Source: Caldilineales bacterium
GTDB taxonomy: Bacteria > Chloroflexota > Anaerolineae > J102
Assembly: GCA_013360575.1 (NCBI GenBank)
Contig: JABWBG010000003.1
Span: 1-39,971, forward strand
Direction of reading: 5' to 3'
Length of the DNA: 39,971 nt
The translations under genes were made by a program, and so were the position numbers. The notes beneath the pieces were generated by a model, which saw only the letters and a list, made by a program, of their open reading frames with translations, searched no databases and was not told the DNA's origin. This document shows, one piece after another, positions 31,209 to 39,494 of this stretch. Positions within the stretch are counted from its first letter, which is position 1; each line of letters begins with the position of its first letter.

Positions 31209-32639
31209 ATGAATCTCCCGCAAATCGGCCTCATCACCTTTGGCGATAACCGCGACCACGAATGGCAGGCCGTTTTCGGCCGCATGACCGAGCCGCGACA
31301 CCAGCAGGCCATCGCCTGCTTGCGCCGGCTACCCATCGAACTGCACGCCGACCCGGCCGTGGCTCGCCAGAAGGAGGAGATCGACGCCCAGGTGGACGCG
31401 CTCAAGGCCGCCGGCGTCGAAGCCCTGGTCGCGCACACCCCCTGCTGGACCTCGCCCAACCTGGTGGTGCGCGGCATCCAGCGCCTGGGGTTGCCCACGG
31501 TCGTCCTCACCAACAAAAGCCCGGCCACACACGGCACCGTCGGCTTCCTGGGCGCGGCCGGCACGCTCGACCAGATCGGCTATCCCCACCTGCGGGTGCG
31601 GGCCGATCTCGAGGGGCAGGGCGCAGAGCAGATCGGCGCCTGCGCCCTGCCATACTTCCGGGCGGCGGCGGCTCAGGCCCGGCTGGCTGGCCAGACCTTC
31701 GGACTCTTCGGCGGGCGCTCACTGGGCATCGATACGGGTACGTTCGATCCGTTGCAATGGAAGCGGCTGTTCCAGGTGGATACCGAGCACATCGACCAAC
31801 TGGAGATCATCCGCCGGGCGGACATGATCGATCCGGCCAGGACCGCGGCCATGATCGCCTGGCTGGAGCGCACGACCGCCCGCGTGGATTATGGCAAGGG
31901 CAAACTCACGCCCGAGAAGCTGGCCTTCCAGGCCAACTGCTACCTGGCCACCACCGAACTGATCGCCGAGCGCGGGCTGGATTTCGTGGCGATCAAGTGT
32001 ATGCCCGACCTGACGAATTTCTACGTGCCGCAGTGCCTTTCGGCCGCGCTGCTGCCCGGCCCCTACGACGCCGACGGAGCCAAAGCGCCGGTGATGATGG
32101 CCTGCGAGGCTGACGCCGACGCCGCCCTGACCATGGAAATGCTCAAGCAGGTGTCGGGCGGCAAGCCAGTGCTGTTCATGGACGTGAGCTATATCGATGA
32201 TGAGGCGCAGGTCTTCTACATGCCCAATTGCGGCGCCTTCTGCTCGTGGTATGCGGCTCGTGCGGACGACCCGGCCGAGAACCTGCGGCGGGTGGAGTTG
32301 CGGCCGGCCAACCGGCCCGGCGGCGGGGCCATCACCTACTTCACGGCTGCGCCCGGCCCGCTCACCTTCGCCCGCCTGTACCGGGTCGAGGGCCAGTACC
32401 GCATGGCCATCGTCCGCGGGGCCACGGTGAGCATCCCGCCCGAGAAATACGAAGCCTTCGTCGCCGCCCGCGGCCCCCACCAGCTCCCCACCGCCTTCGC
32501 CCGGCTGGAGGTCGACATCGACGCCTTCATCGCCAGCTTTGCCTCCAACCACATCCTGGCCGTCGATGGCGTGTATGTACAGGAGTTGGTGCACCTGTGC
32601 CAGTTGCTGAGCGTCAAGCCGGTGGTCTACGAGCGCTAG
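31209..32639 (+). CDS. L-fucose isomerase-like sugar isomerase
   Basis: The protein has 476 residues. Two Rossmann-like domains (N-L-P-Q-I-G-L-I-T-F-G-D... and G-Q-T-F-G-L-F-G-G-R-S-L-G-I-D-T-G) are followed by a C-terminal barrel. The probable metal-binding triad of the FucI/AraA-type family is present: Glu300 (MACEADADAALTM), Asp325 (LFMDVSYID) and His448 (ASNHILAVDG). Enzymes of this fold interconvert aldoses and ketoses, and many close homologues are only named as fucose-isomerase-like. The gene is between an SDR and a UroD-type methyltransferase gene, which is an unusual neighbour for a sugar isomerase. No clear ribosome binding site. Confidence 0.85.
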   Translation: MNLPQIGLITFGDNRDHEWQAVFGRMTEPRHQQAIACLRRLPIELHADPAVARQKEEIDAQVDALKAAGVEALVAHTPCWTSPNLVVRGIQRLGLPTVVLTNKSPATHGTVGFLGAAGTLDQIGYPHLRVRADLEGQGAEQIGACALPYFRAAAAQARLAGQTFGLFGGRSLGIDTGTFDPLQWKRLFQVDTEHIDQLEIIRRADMIDPARTAAMIAWLERTTARVDYGKGKLTPEKLAFQANCYLATTELIAERGLDFVAIKCMPDLTNFYVPQCLSAALLPGPYDADGAKAPVMMACEADADAALTMEMLKQVSGGKPVLFMDVSYIDDEAQVFYMPNCGAFCSWYAARADDPAENLRRVELRPANRPGGGAITYFTAAPGPLTFARLYRVEGQYRMAIVRGATVSIPPEKYEAFVAARGPHQLPTAFARLEVDIDAFIASFASNHILAVDGVYVQELVHLCQLLSVKPVVYER

Positions 32640-32695
32640 ATTGGGGACTGGTGAATACCCAATCTGCCAATCCCCACTCCCCACTATCCAACACC
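32640..32695. repeat. CCAATCT/CCCACTA-type 7-bp repeat spacer
   Basis: A left part (TTGGGGACTGG...) and a right part of CCAATCT, GCCAATC, CCCACTC and TCCAACA heptads that is partly complementary to it lie between the isomerase and methyltransferase genes, ending 2 bp before the ATG. Confidence 0.7.
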
Positions 32696-33928
32696 ATGAA
32701 CCCACGCCAACGCTTCAACGCCGTCGTCAACCATCGCGAGCCGGATCGCGTGCCCATCGATTGGGGCCGCCATGTCGGCTCCATCCATCGCGCCGGCTAT
32801 GTCGGGCTCAAACACCATCTGGGCGATGAGGAACTGCGCAACGAGGATGCCGTGCTCGACCGCATGGTGCAGAACGTCTACCCAGACGAAAAGCTGCTGC
32901 GCAAGTTCAACGTCGATTTCCGCTGGCTGGAGCCGCACTGGGTAGGTGTGCAAGAGGTCGAGGGCGAGGATGCCTACATCGACATGTGGGGCATCAAGTG
33001 GGTCAAGATGCTCAATTCCTACAGCCTCTACCAGTCGCCGCTGGCCGAGGCCGCCATCCCCGACCTGGACACCTTCCCCTGGCCCGACCCCTACAACCCC
33101 GCCATCTGGGCCGGGCTGGGCGAGCGGGCCAGATGGCTGCACGAGAACACCGACTACGTGATCGTGGCCGACAGCATCAAGGGCGGGCTGCTGACCAAAG
33201 CCCTGCAGATCTGCGGCTACATGCGCTTTTTCAGCGCCCTGGCCGGCGAGCTCGATTTTGCCGAGGCCGTGCTCGACAAGTTGCTCTGGCTATACAAAGA
33301 GATGTGGTCGGGCTACATGGCCGAGGTGGGGCCGTATGTGCAGATGGTCTATTTCACCGACGACATCGGCGCTCAGAACAACATGCTGATCTCGCCTCCC
33401 CTCTTCCGGCGGCTGCTCAAGCCGCGGCTGGCCGCGTTGTTCGACCACATCAAGGGCTTGGGCGATGTCAAACTCTCGTACCACACCGACGGCAGCGTGA
33501 CGCCGGTGATCCAGGACATCGTCGAGATGGGCGTAGACATCCTCAACCCCATCCAGACCTCGGCCATGGGCATGGACACCTATTGGATGAAAGAGGAATT
33601 CGGCGACCGCCTGGTCTTTCACGGCGCCATCGATGTGCAGCAGATGCTGCCCTTCTCGACGCCGGGGCAGGTGCGCTATGATGTAGCCAAGCGCATCTGG
33701 GACCTGGGCCGCGGCGGCGGCTACATCCTCAGCACCTGCCACGACATCGGCGAGGATGTGCCGCCAGAAAACGTGCTCGCCATGTTCGCGGCCGCCTGGG
33801 AATACGGCAACTACCCACTCGACCTTGCATCTGTTCTCAAACCGGAAGATCTGCACCCCCTTGCTTCCAAACCTGACCTGGCGCAACAAAAAGCACCTAT
33901 CGAGCGCCGCGTCCGGCCAAAAAGATAG
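32696..33928 (+). CDS. UroD-family (MtaA/MtbA-like) corrinoid methyltransferase
   Basis: The protein has 410 residues of the uroporphyrinogen decarboxylase/methyltransferase superfamily. It opens NPRQRFNAVVNHREPDRVPI, the typical start of the methyltransferase branch rather than of HemE. A zinc site is suggested by His263 (LSYHTDG) and Cys348 (STCHDIGEDVPPEN) at the positions of the H-x-C...C zinc ligands of MtaA/MtbA, with the middle ligand replaced by Asp or Gly. The gene directly downstream encodes a corrinoid protein with DxHxxG, so the pair should transfer a methyl group to or from Co. The methyl donor is unknown; an O-methylated sugar or polyol would fit the neighbours. Confidence 0.9.
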   Translation: MNPRQRFNAVVNHREPDRVPIDWGRHVGSIHRAGYVGLKHHLGDEELRNEDAVLDRMVQNVYPDEKLLRKFNVDFRWLEPHWVGVQEVEGEDAYIDMWGIKWVKMLNSYSLYQSPLAEAAIPDLDTFPWPDPYNPAIWAGLGERARWLHENTDYVIVADSIKGGLLTKALQICGYMRFFSALAGELDFAEAVLDKLLWLYKEMWSGYMAEVGPYVQMVYFTDDIGAQNNMLISPPLFRRLLKPRLAALFDHIKGLGDVKLSYHTDGSVTPVIQDIVEMGVDILNPIQTSAMGMDTYWMKEEFGDRLVFHGAIDVQQMLPFSTPGQVRYDVAKRIWDLGRGGGYILSTCHDIGEDVPPENVLAMFAAAWEYGNYPLDLASVLKPEDLHPLASKPDLAQQKAPIERRVRPKR

Positions 33929-33993
33929 ATATTCGATATTTGATATTTATCCCTACCGAATACCCAATACCTGATACCCAATACCCAATACCT
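33929..33993. repeat. GATATTT and TACCCAA 7-bp repeat arrays
   Basis: GATATTC/GATATTT units (about 33929-33950) are followed by TACCGAA, TACCCAA, TACCTGA and TACCCAA units up to the ATG at 33994, again leaving no Shine-Dalgarno site. Confidence 0.88.
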
Positions 33994-34662
33994 ATGATTA
34001 CAAAACCGACACAAGATGAAATCGATGCCGTACTCGATGGTATTTATGAGCACACACTCAACGGCCAAGCCGAACCGGTGGTCGCGCTGACCGAACAAGC
34101 TTTGGCCCTGGGCGTCGAACCCCTCGGCGTGCTGTTCGATGCCCTGATCCCGGCGCTGGAAGAGGTGGGCCGCCTGTTCGAAGCCGGCGAATACTTCGTG
34201 CCGGAAATGCTCGTCGCCGCCAAAGCCATGCAAGGAGCGATGGGCATCCTCAAGCCTTTGATCGCCAAAACCGGGGCCAAGCCGGTCGGCACCTTCGTCA
34301 TGGGCACAGTCAAAGGCGATATCCACGACATCGGCAAGGATCTGTGCAACATCATGCTCGAAGGCGGCGGCTTCGAATTGATCGACCTGGGCGTGAACGT
34401 GCCGCCGGAGGTCTTCGTCGAGGCCGTGCGCCAGCACAAGCCCGATTTTGTAGGCATGAGCGCCTTCCTGACCACGACCATCCCCATGTTCAGGCCCACC
34501 ATGGACGCCCTGGCCGCGGCGGGGCTGCGCGAGGGCGTCAAGATCTTTGTCGGCGGCGCGCCCGTCACGCAGGAATACGCCGATCAGATCGGCGCGGATG
34601 GCTACGCGCCCAATGCCAGCGTGCTGGTACGCAAATGCAAAGAAATGCTGGGTCGGGCATAG
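33994..34662 (+). CDS. B12-binding corrinoid protein (MtaC/MtbC-like)
   Basis: The protein has 222 residues. The N-terminal ~90 form the helical cap domain of methyltransferase corrinoid proteins (LTEQALALGVEPLGVLFDALIPALEEVGRLFEAGEYFVPEMLVAAKAM). The C-terminal Rossmann-like part binds the cobamide. The axial-ligand motif D-x-H-x-x-G is present at 109-114 (GDIHDIGKD, His111), with later G-x-x-x-M-S-A and G-G-A-P. It is the likely methyl-group carrier for the UroD-type enzyme encoded just upstream. No second methyltransferase or corrinoid-reducing activator is seen in the window, so these must be elsewhere. Confidence 0.95.
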   Translation: MITKPTQDEIDAVLDGIYEHTLNGQAEPVVALTEQALALGVEPLGVLFDALIPALEEVGRLFEAGEYFVPEMLVAAKAMQGAMGILKPLIAKTGAKPVGTFVMGTVKGDIHDIGKDLCNIMLEGGGFELIDLGVNVPPEVFVEAVRQHKPDFVGMSAFLTTTIPMFRPTMDALAAAGLREGVKIFVGGAPVTQEYADQIGADGYAPNASVLVRKCKEMLGRA

Positions 34663-34730
34663 CACGACAGATGAGATGCGGGCTCATTGCAAATCGGCGC
34701 CTTATTTAAGGCCCCCCCAGAAAATTTCAC

Positions 34731-34759
34731 TTGACACGAAATCGTTTTCGTGGTACACT
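34731..34759 (+). promoter_or_regulatory. promoter of second LacI gene with operator in the -35/-10 spacer
   Basis: TTGACA (34731-34736) and TACACT (34754-34759) are 17 bp apart. The spacer contains ACGAAATCGTTTTCGT (34736-34751), an imperfect palindrome with the CG-centred form of LacI-family operators. A repressor bound here would block RNA polymerase, implying autoregulation of the downstream LacI gene. The inverse copy lies at 35882. Confidence 0.75.
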
Positions 34760-34812
34760 GCGCCCCATACCGCTTGCAGCCCGTGGGGTCTCCTCTTCCA
34801 ACCACATCCCTC

Positions 34813-35805
34813 ATGCCGATCACCATTGACGACATCTCCCGGCAGCTCGGCCTCTCCGTCTCCACCGTCTCCAAGGCGCTCAACGACTACGAGGATGTCT
34901 CCCCCCGCACCAAAGAAAGGGTACGCGTCGCCGCTGCTGCCCTCGGCTACCACCCCAGCGCCGCCGCCCGCAACCTCCGCCGCCAGCGCACCGAAAAACT
35001 CGGCTTCTCCTACGGCTTTCCCACCACCTACATCGGCGAATTCGCCTCCCGCTTGATCAACGGCGCGGTCGCCGCCGCCGAACAGGAAGGCTACAACCTC
35101 ACCCTCTACCCCCTGAGCGGCCAGCGGATGCACCAACTGGTGCGCATCGCCCGCAGTCGCGAGGTGGATGGCATCTTGCTCATGGGCGGCAGCGAATGGG
35201 AGGAAGCCGTTGACCTGCTTCGTCAGGAAGGGATGCCCTTCGTTCTGCTCAACCGTCGTTCCGAGGACCCCGCCATCTCTTTCGTAACATCCGATCATCT
35301 CGCAGCCGGCGACCTTGTGACGCAGCACCTGCTCGATCGGGGCCACCGCCGCATTGGCTTCGTCACCCGCCCCGAATTGAGCACCGGCATCGACCGCATT
35401 GCCGGCTATCGTCAGGCCCTGGAGCGCGCCGGCCTCCCCTTCGATCCGGCCCTGGTGACCGGCGCCCCCATCACCCCCGGCGCCGCGCACACCGCCGCCG
35501 CCCAGCTTCTGGCCTTGCCCGATCCTCCCACTGCCCTGATCGGCCTTACCGACCCCGTGGCCATCGCCTGTTTGCAGGCGGCGCAAGCTGCCGGGCGCCG
35601 TGTACCCGAAGATGTGGCCGTGGCCGGTTCCGACGACATCCGCGAGGCCCTGGCTGCCATCCCCCCCCTCACCACCCTGCACCCGCCTCTGGCTGAGATC
35701 GGGCGCCTGGCCACCGCGGCCCTGCTCGCCCAAGTCAACCACCCTGAACAGCCGCCGGTGCGCCTGCAATTGCCGGTCACGCTGGTGGTGCGGCAATCCA
35801 CCTGA
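34813..35805 (+). CDS. LacI-family transcriptional regulator (2)
   Basis: The protein has 330 residues. The start at 34813 gives MPITIDDISRQLGLSVSTVSKALND, a typical LacI helix-turn-helix and hinge (PSAAARNLRRQRT). A sugar-binding-type core follows, ending with VAVAGSDDIREALAAIPPLTTLHPPLAEIGRLA. It has its own promoter with an operator between the boxes, and an identical operator in reverse lies after its terminator, ahead of the SnoaL gene, so it probably represses itself and the SnoaL-transporter unit. The effector should be a substrate of that transporter. An intrinsic terminator follows. Confidence 0.9.
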   Translation: MPITIDDISRQLGLSVSTVSKALNDYEDVSPRTKERVRVAAAALGYHPSAAARNLRRQRTEKLGFSYGFPTTYIGEFASRLINGAVAAAEQEGYNLTLYPLSGQRMHQLVRIARSREVDGILLMGGSEWEEAVDLLRQEGMPFVLLNRRSEDPAISFVTSDHLAAGDLVTQHLLDRGHRRIGFVTRPELSTGIDRIAGYRQALERAGLPFDPALVTGAPITPGAAHTAAAQLLALPDPPTALIGLTDPVAIACLQAAQAAGRRVPEDVAVAGSDDIREALAAIPPLTTLHPPLAEIGRLATAALLAQVNHPEQPPVRLQLPVTLVVRQST

Positions 35806-35844
35806 ACGTCCATCCCCGGCGCAGGGCCGAGTTTTTCTTTCCTG

Positions 35845-35872
35845 GCAGCGCCAGTACCGCTGCTCTTTTTTT
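35845..35872 (+). terminator. intrinsic terminator after second LacI gene
   Basis: GCAGCG (35845-35850) pairs with CGCTGC (35858-35863), followed by a T tract (35866-35872). The T tract runs into a TTGACG box (35871-35876), the likely -35 of the next promoter. Confidence 0.7.
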
Positions 35873-35881
35873 GACGCACTA

Positions 35882-35896
35882 ACGAAAACGATTTCG
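35882..35896. promoter_or_regulatory. second LacI operator, upstream of the SnoaL gene
   Basis: ACGAAAACGATTTCG is the exact reverse complement of 34737-34751. It sits just downstream of the TTGACG box at 35871 and 18 bp before the SnoaL start codon, so the same regulator probably controls both promoters. Confidence 0.75.
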
Positions 35897-35913
35897 ACTA
35901 CACCAACACTGCC

Positions 35914-36999
35914 ATGACTCCCACGTCTTCCCCTGTAGGCCCGGCTCTCACCTTGCAGGACAAGGGCGATATCAGTCATCTGCTGGCTGCCGGCGGCGAA
36001 CGCGGGCAGGCCCTGCCCGGATTCGCCGCCCAGTTCACCGATATCGTGCAGTACATCATCAAGATCACGCACGACATTTGGGAGGGGCAGGGCATCGGGT
36101 TGATCTACGATTATTACGCGCACAACTGCCCGGTGCACACGGCCGAAGGGGTGATCTACGGTCGCGAGGCGGTGATGGCGGGGACGATCGCGGCGCTGGC
36201 GGCTTTTCCCGATCGCCGCCTGTATGGGGATGAAGTGATCTGGGGGGAGGAAGAAACGGGGGTGTTCTACACCTCGCACCGGCTGACGCACATGGGCCGC
36301 AACAGTGGCCACAGCAGCTTTGGCCCGCCCACCGGTCGCCAGGTGCGCTACATGGCCATCGCCGATTGCGTGGTGCGCGAAAATCGCATCGTGGAGGAGT
36401 GGCTGGCGCGGGACAACCTCACCCTGGTGCGGCAGTTGGGCTTCGATCCGCTGGCGCTGGCCAGGACGCTGGCCGCGGCCGAGGCCGCGACAGGCTTGCG
36501 CGTGGAGGCGCCGGGGGAGATCGAGCGCGCGCGCGGCCAGGAGCCGCCGCTGCCGTTGCCGCCGGCCGCGGCAACGTTCGAGATCGAGCCATTTATCCGT
36601 GGGTGTTTGCATGAGGTGTGGAACTGGCGGCTGTTGAACAAAGTAGCGACCTATTACGCGCCCCATTACGTCGGCGAATTGCCATCAGGGCGCCGGTTGG
36701 CAGGGCGGGGCGATCTGCGGGCGTTTGTGTTGTCGATGTTGGCGGCGCTGCCCAATGCGGCTCTGCAGGTGCAGCATGTCTGCGCGTTGGCCGAGGGGCC
36801 GGAAGCGTATCGCACGGCGACCCGCTGGCTGTTGCAGGGGGATCATACCGGTTATGGCATCTACGGCGCGCCCACAGGCAAGCGCGTGACTATTCTGGGC
36901 ATGTCGCATCACCTGGTGCGGGCAGGTCAGATCGTGCAGGAATGGACGGTTTTCGATGAATTTGCCGTACTTAAGCGTCTTTTTACATCGGACTCTTGA
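35914..36999 (+). CDS. tandem SnoaL-like (NTF2-fold) protein
   Basis: The protein has 361 residues made of two similar SnoaL/polyketide-cyclase-like domains. The first (about 35-170: FTDIVQYIIKITHDIWEGQGIGLIYDYYAHNCPVHT...GREAVMAGTIAALAAFPDRR...RIVEEWLARDN) and the second (about 225-355: EPFIRGCLHEVWNWRLLNKVATYYAPHYVGELPSGR...RDLRAFVLSMLAALPNAALQVQHV...IVQEWTVFDEFAVLKRLF) share the Y-Y-A-x-x-x-x, F-P-D/ML-A-A-L-P and V-x-E-W ending. These domains form small alpha/beta cones that bind hydrophobic or polar metabolites; in such clusters they are only inferred to be isomerase- or dehydratase-like. No ribosome binding site is obvious. The gene is probably cotranscribed with the importer from the promoter at 35871. 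Confidence 0.85.
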   Translation: MTPTSSPVGPALTLQDKGDISHLLAAGGERGQALPGFAAQFTDIVQYIIKITHDIWEGQGIGLIYDYYAHNCPVHTAEGVIYGREAVMAGTIAALAAFPDRRLYGDEVIWGEEETGVFYTSHRLTHMGRNSGHSSFGPPTGRQVRYMAIADCVVRENRIVEEWLARDNLTLVRQLGFDPLALARTLAAAEAATGLRVEAPGEIERARGQEPPLPLPPAAATFEIEPFIRGCLHEVWNWRLLNKVATYYAPHYVGELPSGRRLAGRGDLRAFVLSMLAALPNAALQVQHVCALAEGPEAYRTATRWLLQGDHTGYGIYGAPTGKRVTILGMSHHLVRAGQIVQEWTVFDEFAVLKRLFTSDS

Positions 37000-37090
37000 A
37001 TACAAGGAGGTGTATCGATCTATAGAAAAAAAGTAGTAAATTAATTCTATCTTTGCTCAACTTTCTCATCACTCCTGGAGGAGAATCAGA

Positions 37091-38539
37091 ATGTTCACAC
37101 AAAAACACTCTTTATTGCTGATTGTTGTTCTGGCCGCGGCTCTGTTGCTGATCGCGGCTTGCGCCAGCCCCACGCCGGAGGTGATCACCGTTGTGCAAAC
37201 CGTCGAAGTCGAGAAACAGGTGAAAGTAGTCGAGACGGTAGAGGTGGTGAAAGAGGTGGTGGCCACGGTGGAGGTGGTGAAAGAGGTGGTGAAAGAGGTG
37301 GAGGTGATCGTCGATCCGACCGAGTGCAATCTCGACGCCCCTGCCTCGCCCGTCGAACTCAACATGATCGGCTGGTCCTTCCCCATCACCGATTTCTACG
37401 CCGAGGAGTTGGAGAAGTGCAACCGCATCGCGAACCTGACCGTGAATACCAACCTGTTGGCCTCAGCGGATGCGCAGGAGCAGGTGCGGCTGGCCCTTTC
37501 GGCGGGCGGCAATTCGCCCTACGACATCGTCCACGGCGCCAACGCGCAGGTGGGCGAATGGGCCGGCGCGGGTTGGATGTTGCCGTTGAATGACCTGATC
37601 GAGAAATATCGGCAGCAATACGATCTGGACGATATCCCGGCCAAGGCCTGGGAAGGAGTCACGATCGATGGCCAGATCTATGGCGTGCCGATCGTGGGCA
37701 ATACCCTGCACCTGATCTACCGCAAGGATGTGTTCGACGCGCTGGGCCTGGCCGCGCCCGATACCTATGATGAGGTGATCGAGGTGTGCAATGCCATCGG
37801 CCTGGACAATCCCGACTGGGATATGCCCTTCACCATCAATCTGTCCGCCGGCTGGTCCTGGGAGACTGAATTCTTCCAGATGCTGCGCGCCTTTGGCGGC
37901 GACTACCTGGACGAGAAGAATATGCCTGCCTTCAACGGTGCAGAAGGCGTCCAGGCTGTCGAGAAGCTGATCGAAATCGCCAACGCCTGCATGGGCGTCG
38001 ATGGCTACTCGTTTGCTCTCAACGACCAGGAAGTGGCCATGCAACAGGGCACCCTGCCGGCCACCAACATGTGGGCCAGCCGCGCCGCCAACATGAGCAA
38101 GCCAGAGCGTACCGATCTGGGGGATGTCATTGCCTACGCCCCGGCCCCGCGCGCCGTTCCCGGCGGCCCGCGCGCTGGATCGGCCTGGAACGACTTTTAC
38201 ATGATCCCGGCCAACACAACCCATGACCCCGATCTGATCTTCCGCGTGATCATGGAAGCGTCGGACGCCCGCAGCCAGCGCGAGGCTGCGGAAGTGGGCA
38301 TGACCACCCGCCTCTCCGCCAATTCCTATGGCGGGCCCTACCTGGCCGCCGCCAACCAGACCATCGCCGAAGGCATTGGCATCTACGATAAGAATCGGGC
38401 GGTCGGCATCGCCCGCTCCAAGCTGGGTCAGTTCCTGCCCCTGGCGGGCACAGGCGAGATGACCGCGCAAGAAGCACTCGACGCCGCGGCCAACGCCTAC
38501 ATCGAAGAAGCAACCGCCCAAGGTTTCATCGGCGGTTAA
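37091..38539 (+). CDS. CUT1 sugar ABC transporter substrate-binding lipoprotein
   Basis: The protein is 482 residues long and is preceded by a strong TGGAGGAG. Its lipoprotein signal peptide has the lipobox L-I-A-A-C with Cys24. Residues ~28-75 form a stalk of V, E, K and T in short repeats (TVEVVKEVVATVEVVKEVVKE) typical of Chloroflexota binding lipoproteins; it may be a rigid spacer to the envelope. The rest is a type-1 solute-binding fold (about 85-480: VELNMIGWSFPITDFYAEELEK...DAQEQVRLALSAGGNSPYDIVHGANAQVGEWAGAG...DQEVAMQQGTLP). It delivers substrate to the permeases downstream. A weak TTGAAT/TCTATA promoter may lie at 36996-37024. Confidence 0.93.
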   Translation: MFTQKHSLLLIVVLAAALLLIAACASPTPEVITVVQTVEVEKQVKVVETVEVVKEVVATVEVVKEVVKEVEVIVDPTECNLDAPASPVELNMIGWSFPITDFYAEELEKCNRIANLTVNTNLLASADAQEQVRLALSAGGNSPYDIVHGANAQVGEWAGAGWMLPLNDLIEKYRQQYDLDDIPAKAWEGVTIDGQIYGVPIVGNTLHLIYRKDVFDALGLAAPDTYDEVIEVCNAIGLDNPDWDMPFTINLSAGWSWETEFFQMLRAFGGDYLDEKNMPAFNGAEGVQAVEKLIEIANACMGVDGYSFALNDQEVAMQQGTLPATNMWASRAANMSKPERTDLGDVIAYAPAPRAVPGGPRAGSAWNDFYMIPANTTHDPDLIFRVIMEASDARSQREAAEVGMTTRLSANSYGGPYLAAANQTIAEGIGIYDKNRAVGIARSKLGQFLPLAGTGEMTAQEALDAAANAYIEEATAQGFIGG

Positions 38540-38549
38540 CCGTTGCTAT

Positions 38550-38584
38550 CTGCAGGATGGCGCCGGAACAGCGCCATCCTGCAG
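38550..38584 (+). terminator. 14-bp hairpin between binding-protein and permease genes
   Basis: CTGCAGGATGGCGC (38550-38563) pairs perfectly with 38571-38584 around a 7-nt loop. With no T run it probably stabilises or partly ends the binding-protein mRNA, a common way to make more binding protein than permease. Confidence 0.6.
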
Positions 38585-38628
38585 CCGCGCGCCGGCTTCT
38601 GGCTGGCGCAAGCAGAAGGAGGTGAATG

Positions 38629-39492
38629 ATGAACCGCCGTACTTTTTTCCGGTTTACTGCGCCTAGTATCATCGTGATGACGCTGCTGATGGTTGTACCC
38701 GTGATTATGGCGATCTGGCTAGGAATGCATTTTATGACTTATGCCAACATAAAAGAGCCGCAATTCATCGGTCTACGAAATTATATTGATATTTTGCAAG
38801 ATGCAAGATTTTGGCAATCCTTTCGATTTACCGCGCTCTACACGGGTATCGTAGTGCCTGCTACTATCTTTGTGGGTTTTTCGATTGCTTTGCTGTTGGA
38901 TCAGGTTTCGCGATTCACCCGTGGCATCTATCTCTCCATCTTTCTGCTGCCTTTCGTCATTGTGCCCATCGTCGGCACCCTGATGTTCAAGCAGTTGTTC
39001 GAGCCGTCGGGACTTTTCACCTGGATCTATCAAACGATCCTGGACACGCGCTTCCGGTACAACGAGGCTACCGTGAAGGCGCTGATCATCATCTACGGCA
39101 TCTGGCATGTGGCGCCGTTTGCGCTGGTGACCTATTTCGCCGGCTTGCAGACCCTGTCGCAGGATCAGATCGAAGCCGCCTCGATTGACGGGGCCACGCG
39201 CCTGCAAAAGATTCGCCACATCGTCATCCCCCATGTGCGTTCGCTGACGATCCTGATTCTGTTGATCTCGATTATGGATGCTTACCGCGTCTTCGATAGC
39301 GTCTTTGTGCTTTCGGAGATGAATCCGATCTACAAAGCTGATACAGTCATGACCTACACTTTTAAGACAGCAGTCACCGTGCAGCGTTTGGGAAAGGCCA
39401 ATGCCATGGCAATTATTACGGTTATTGGCATTATGATCGTTCTGATCCCAAATCTGATTCAGTCGTACAAACAACAGATTGAGGAGCGTTAA
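38629..39492 (+). CDS. CUT1 sugar ABC transporter permease (MalF-like)
   Basis: The protein has about 287 residues. I place the start at 38629 rather than the adjacent ATG at 38626 because AAGGAGG (38617-38622) is then 6 nt away. Six membrane segments are visible: about 9-31, 68-90, 99-120, 155-178, 203-225 and 253-275. The cytoplasmic EAA loop E-A-A-S-I-D-G-A-T-R-L-Q-K-I-R-H-I-V-I-P is intact, for docking the ATPase. Its stop is 2 bp before the second permease. No ATPase gene is in the window; importers of this class often share an MsmX/UgpC-like ATPase encoded elsewhere. The base composition of the first ~200 bp is more AT-rich than that of the neighbours. Confidence 0.93.
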   Translation: MNRRTFFRFTAPSIIVMTLLMVVPVIMAIWLGMHFMTYANIKEPQFIGLRNYIDILQDARFWQSFRFTALYTGIVVPATIFVGFSIALLLDQVSRFTRGIYLSIFLLPFVIVPIVGTLMFKQLFEPSGLFTWIYQTILDTRFRYNEATVKALIIIYGIWHVAPFALVTYFAGLQTLSQDQIEAASIDGATRLQKIRHIVIPHVRSLTILILLISIMDAYRVFDSVFVLSEMNPIYKADTVMTYTFKTAVTVQRLGKANAMAIITVIGIMIVLIPNLIQSYKQQIEER

Positions 39493-39494
39493 TC

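Noticed and set aside
37004-37020. AAGGAGGTG just after the SnoaL gene as a ribosome binding site
   Set aside because: No start codon with an open frame follows at a usable distance; the real site for the lipoprotein is TGGAGGAG before 37091.
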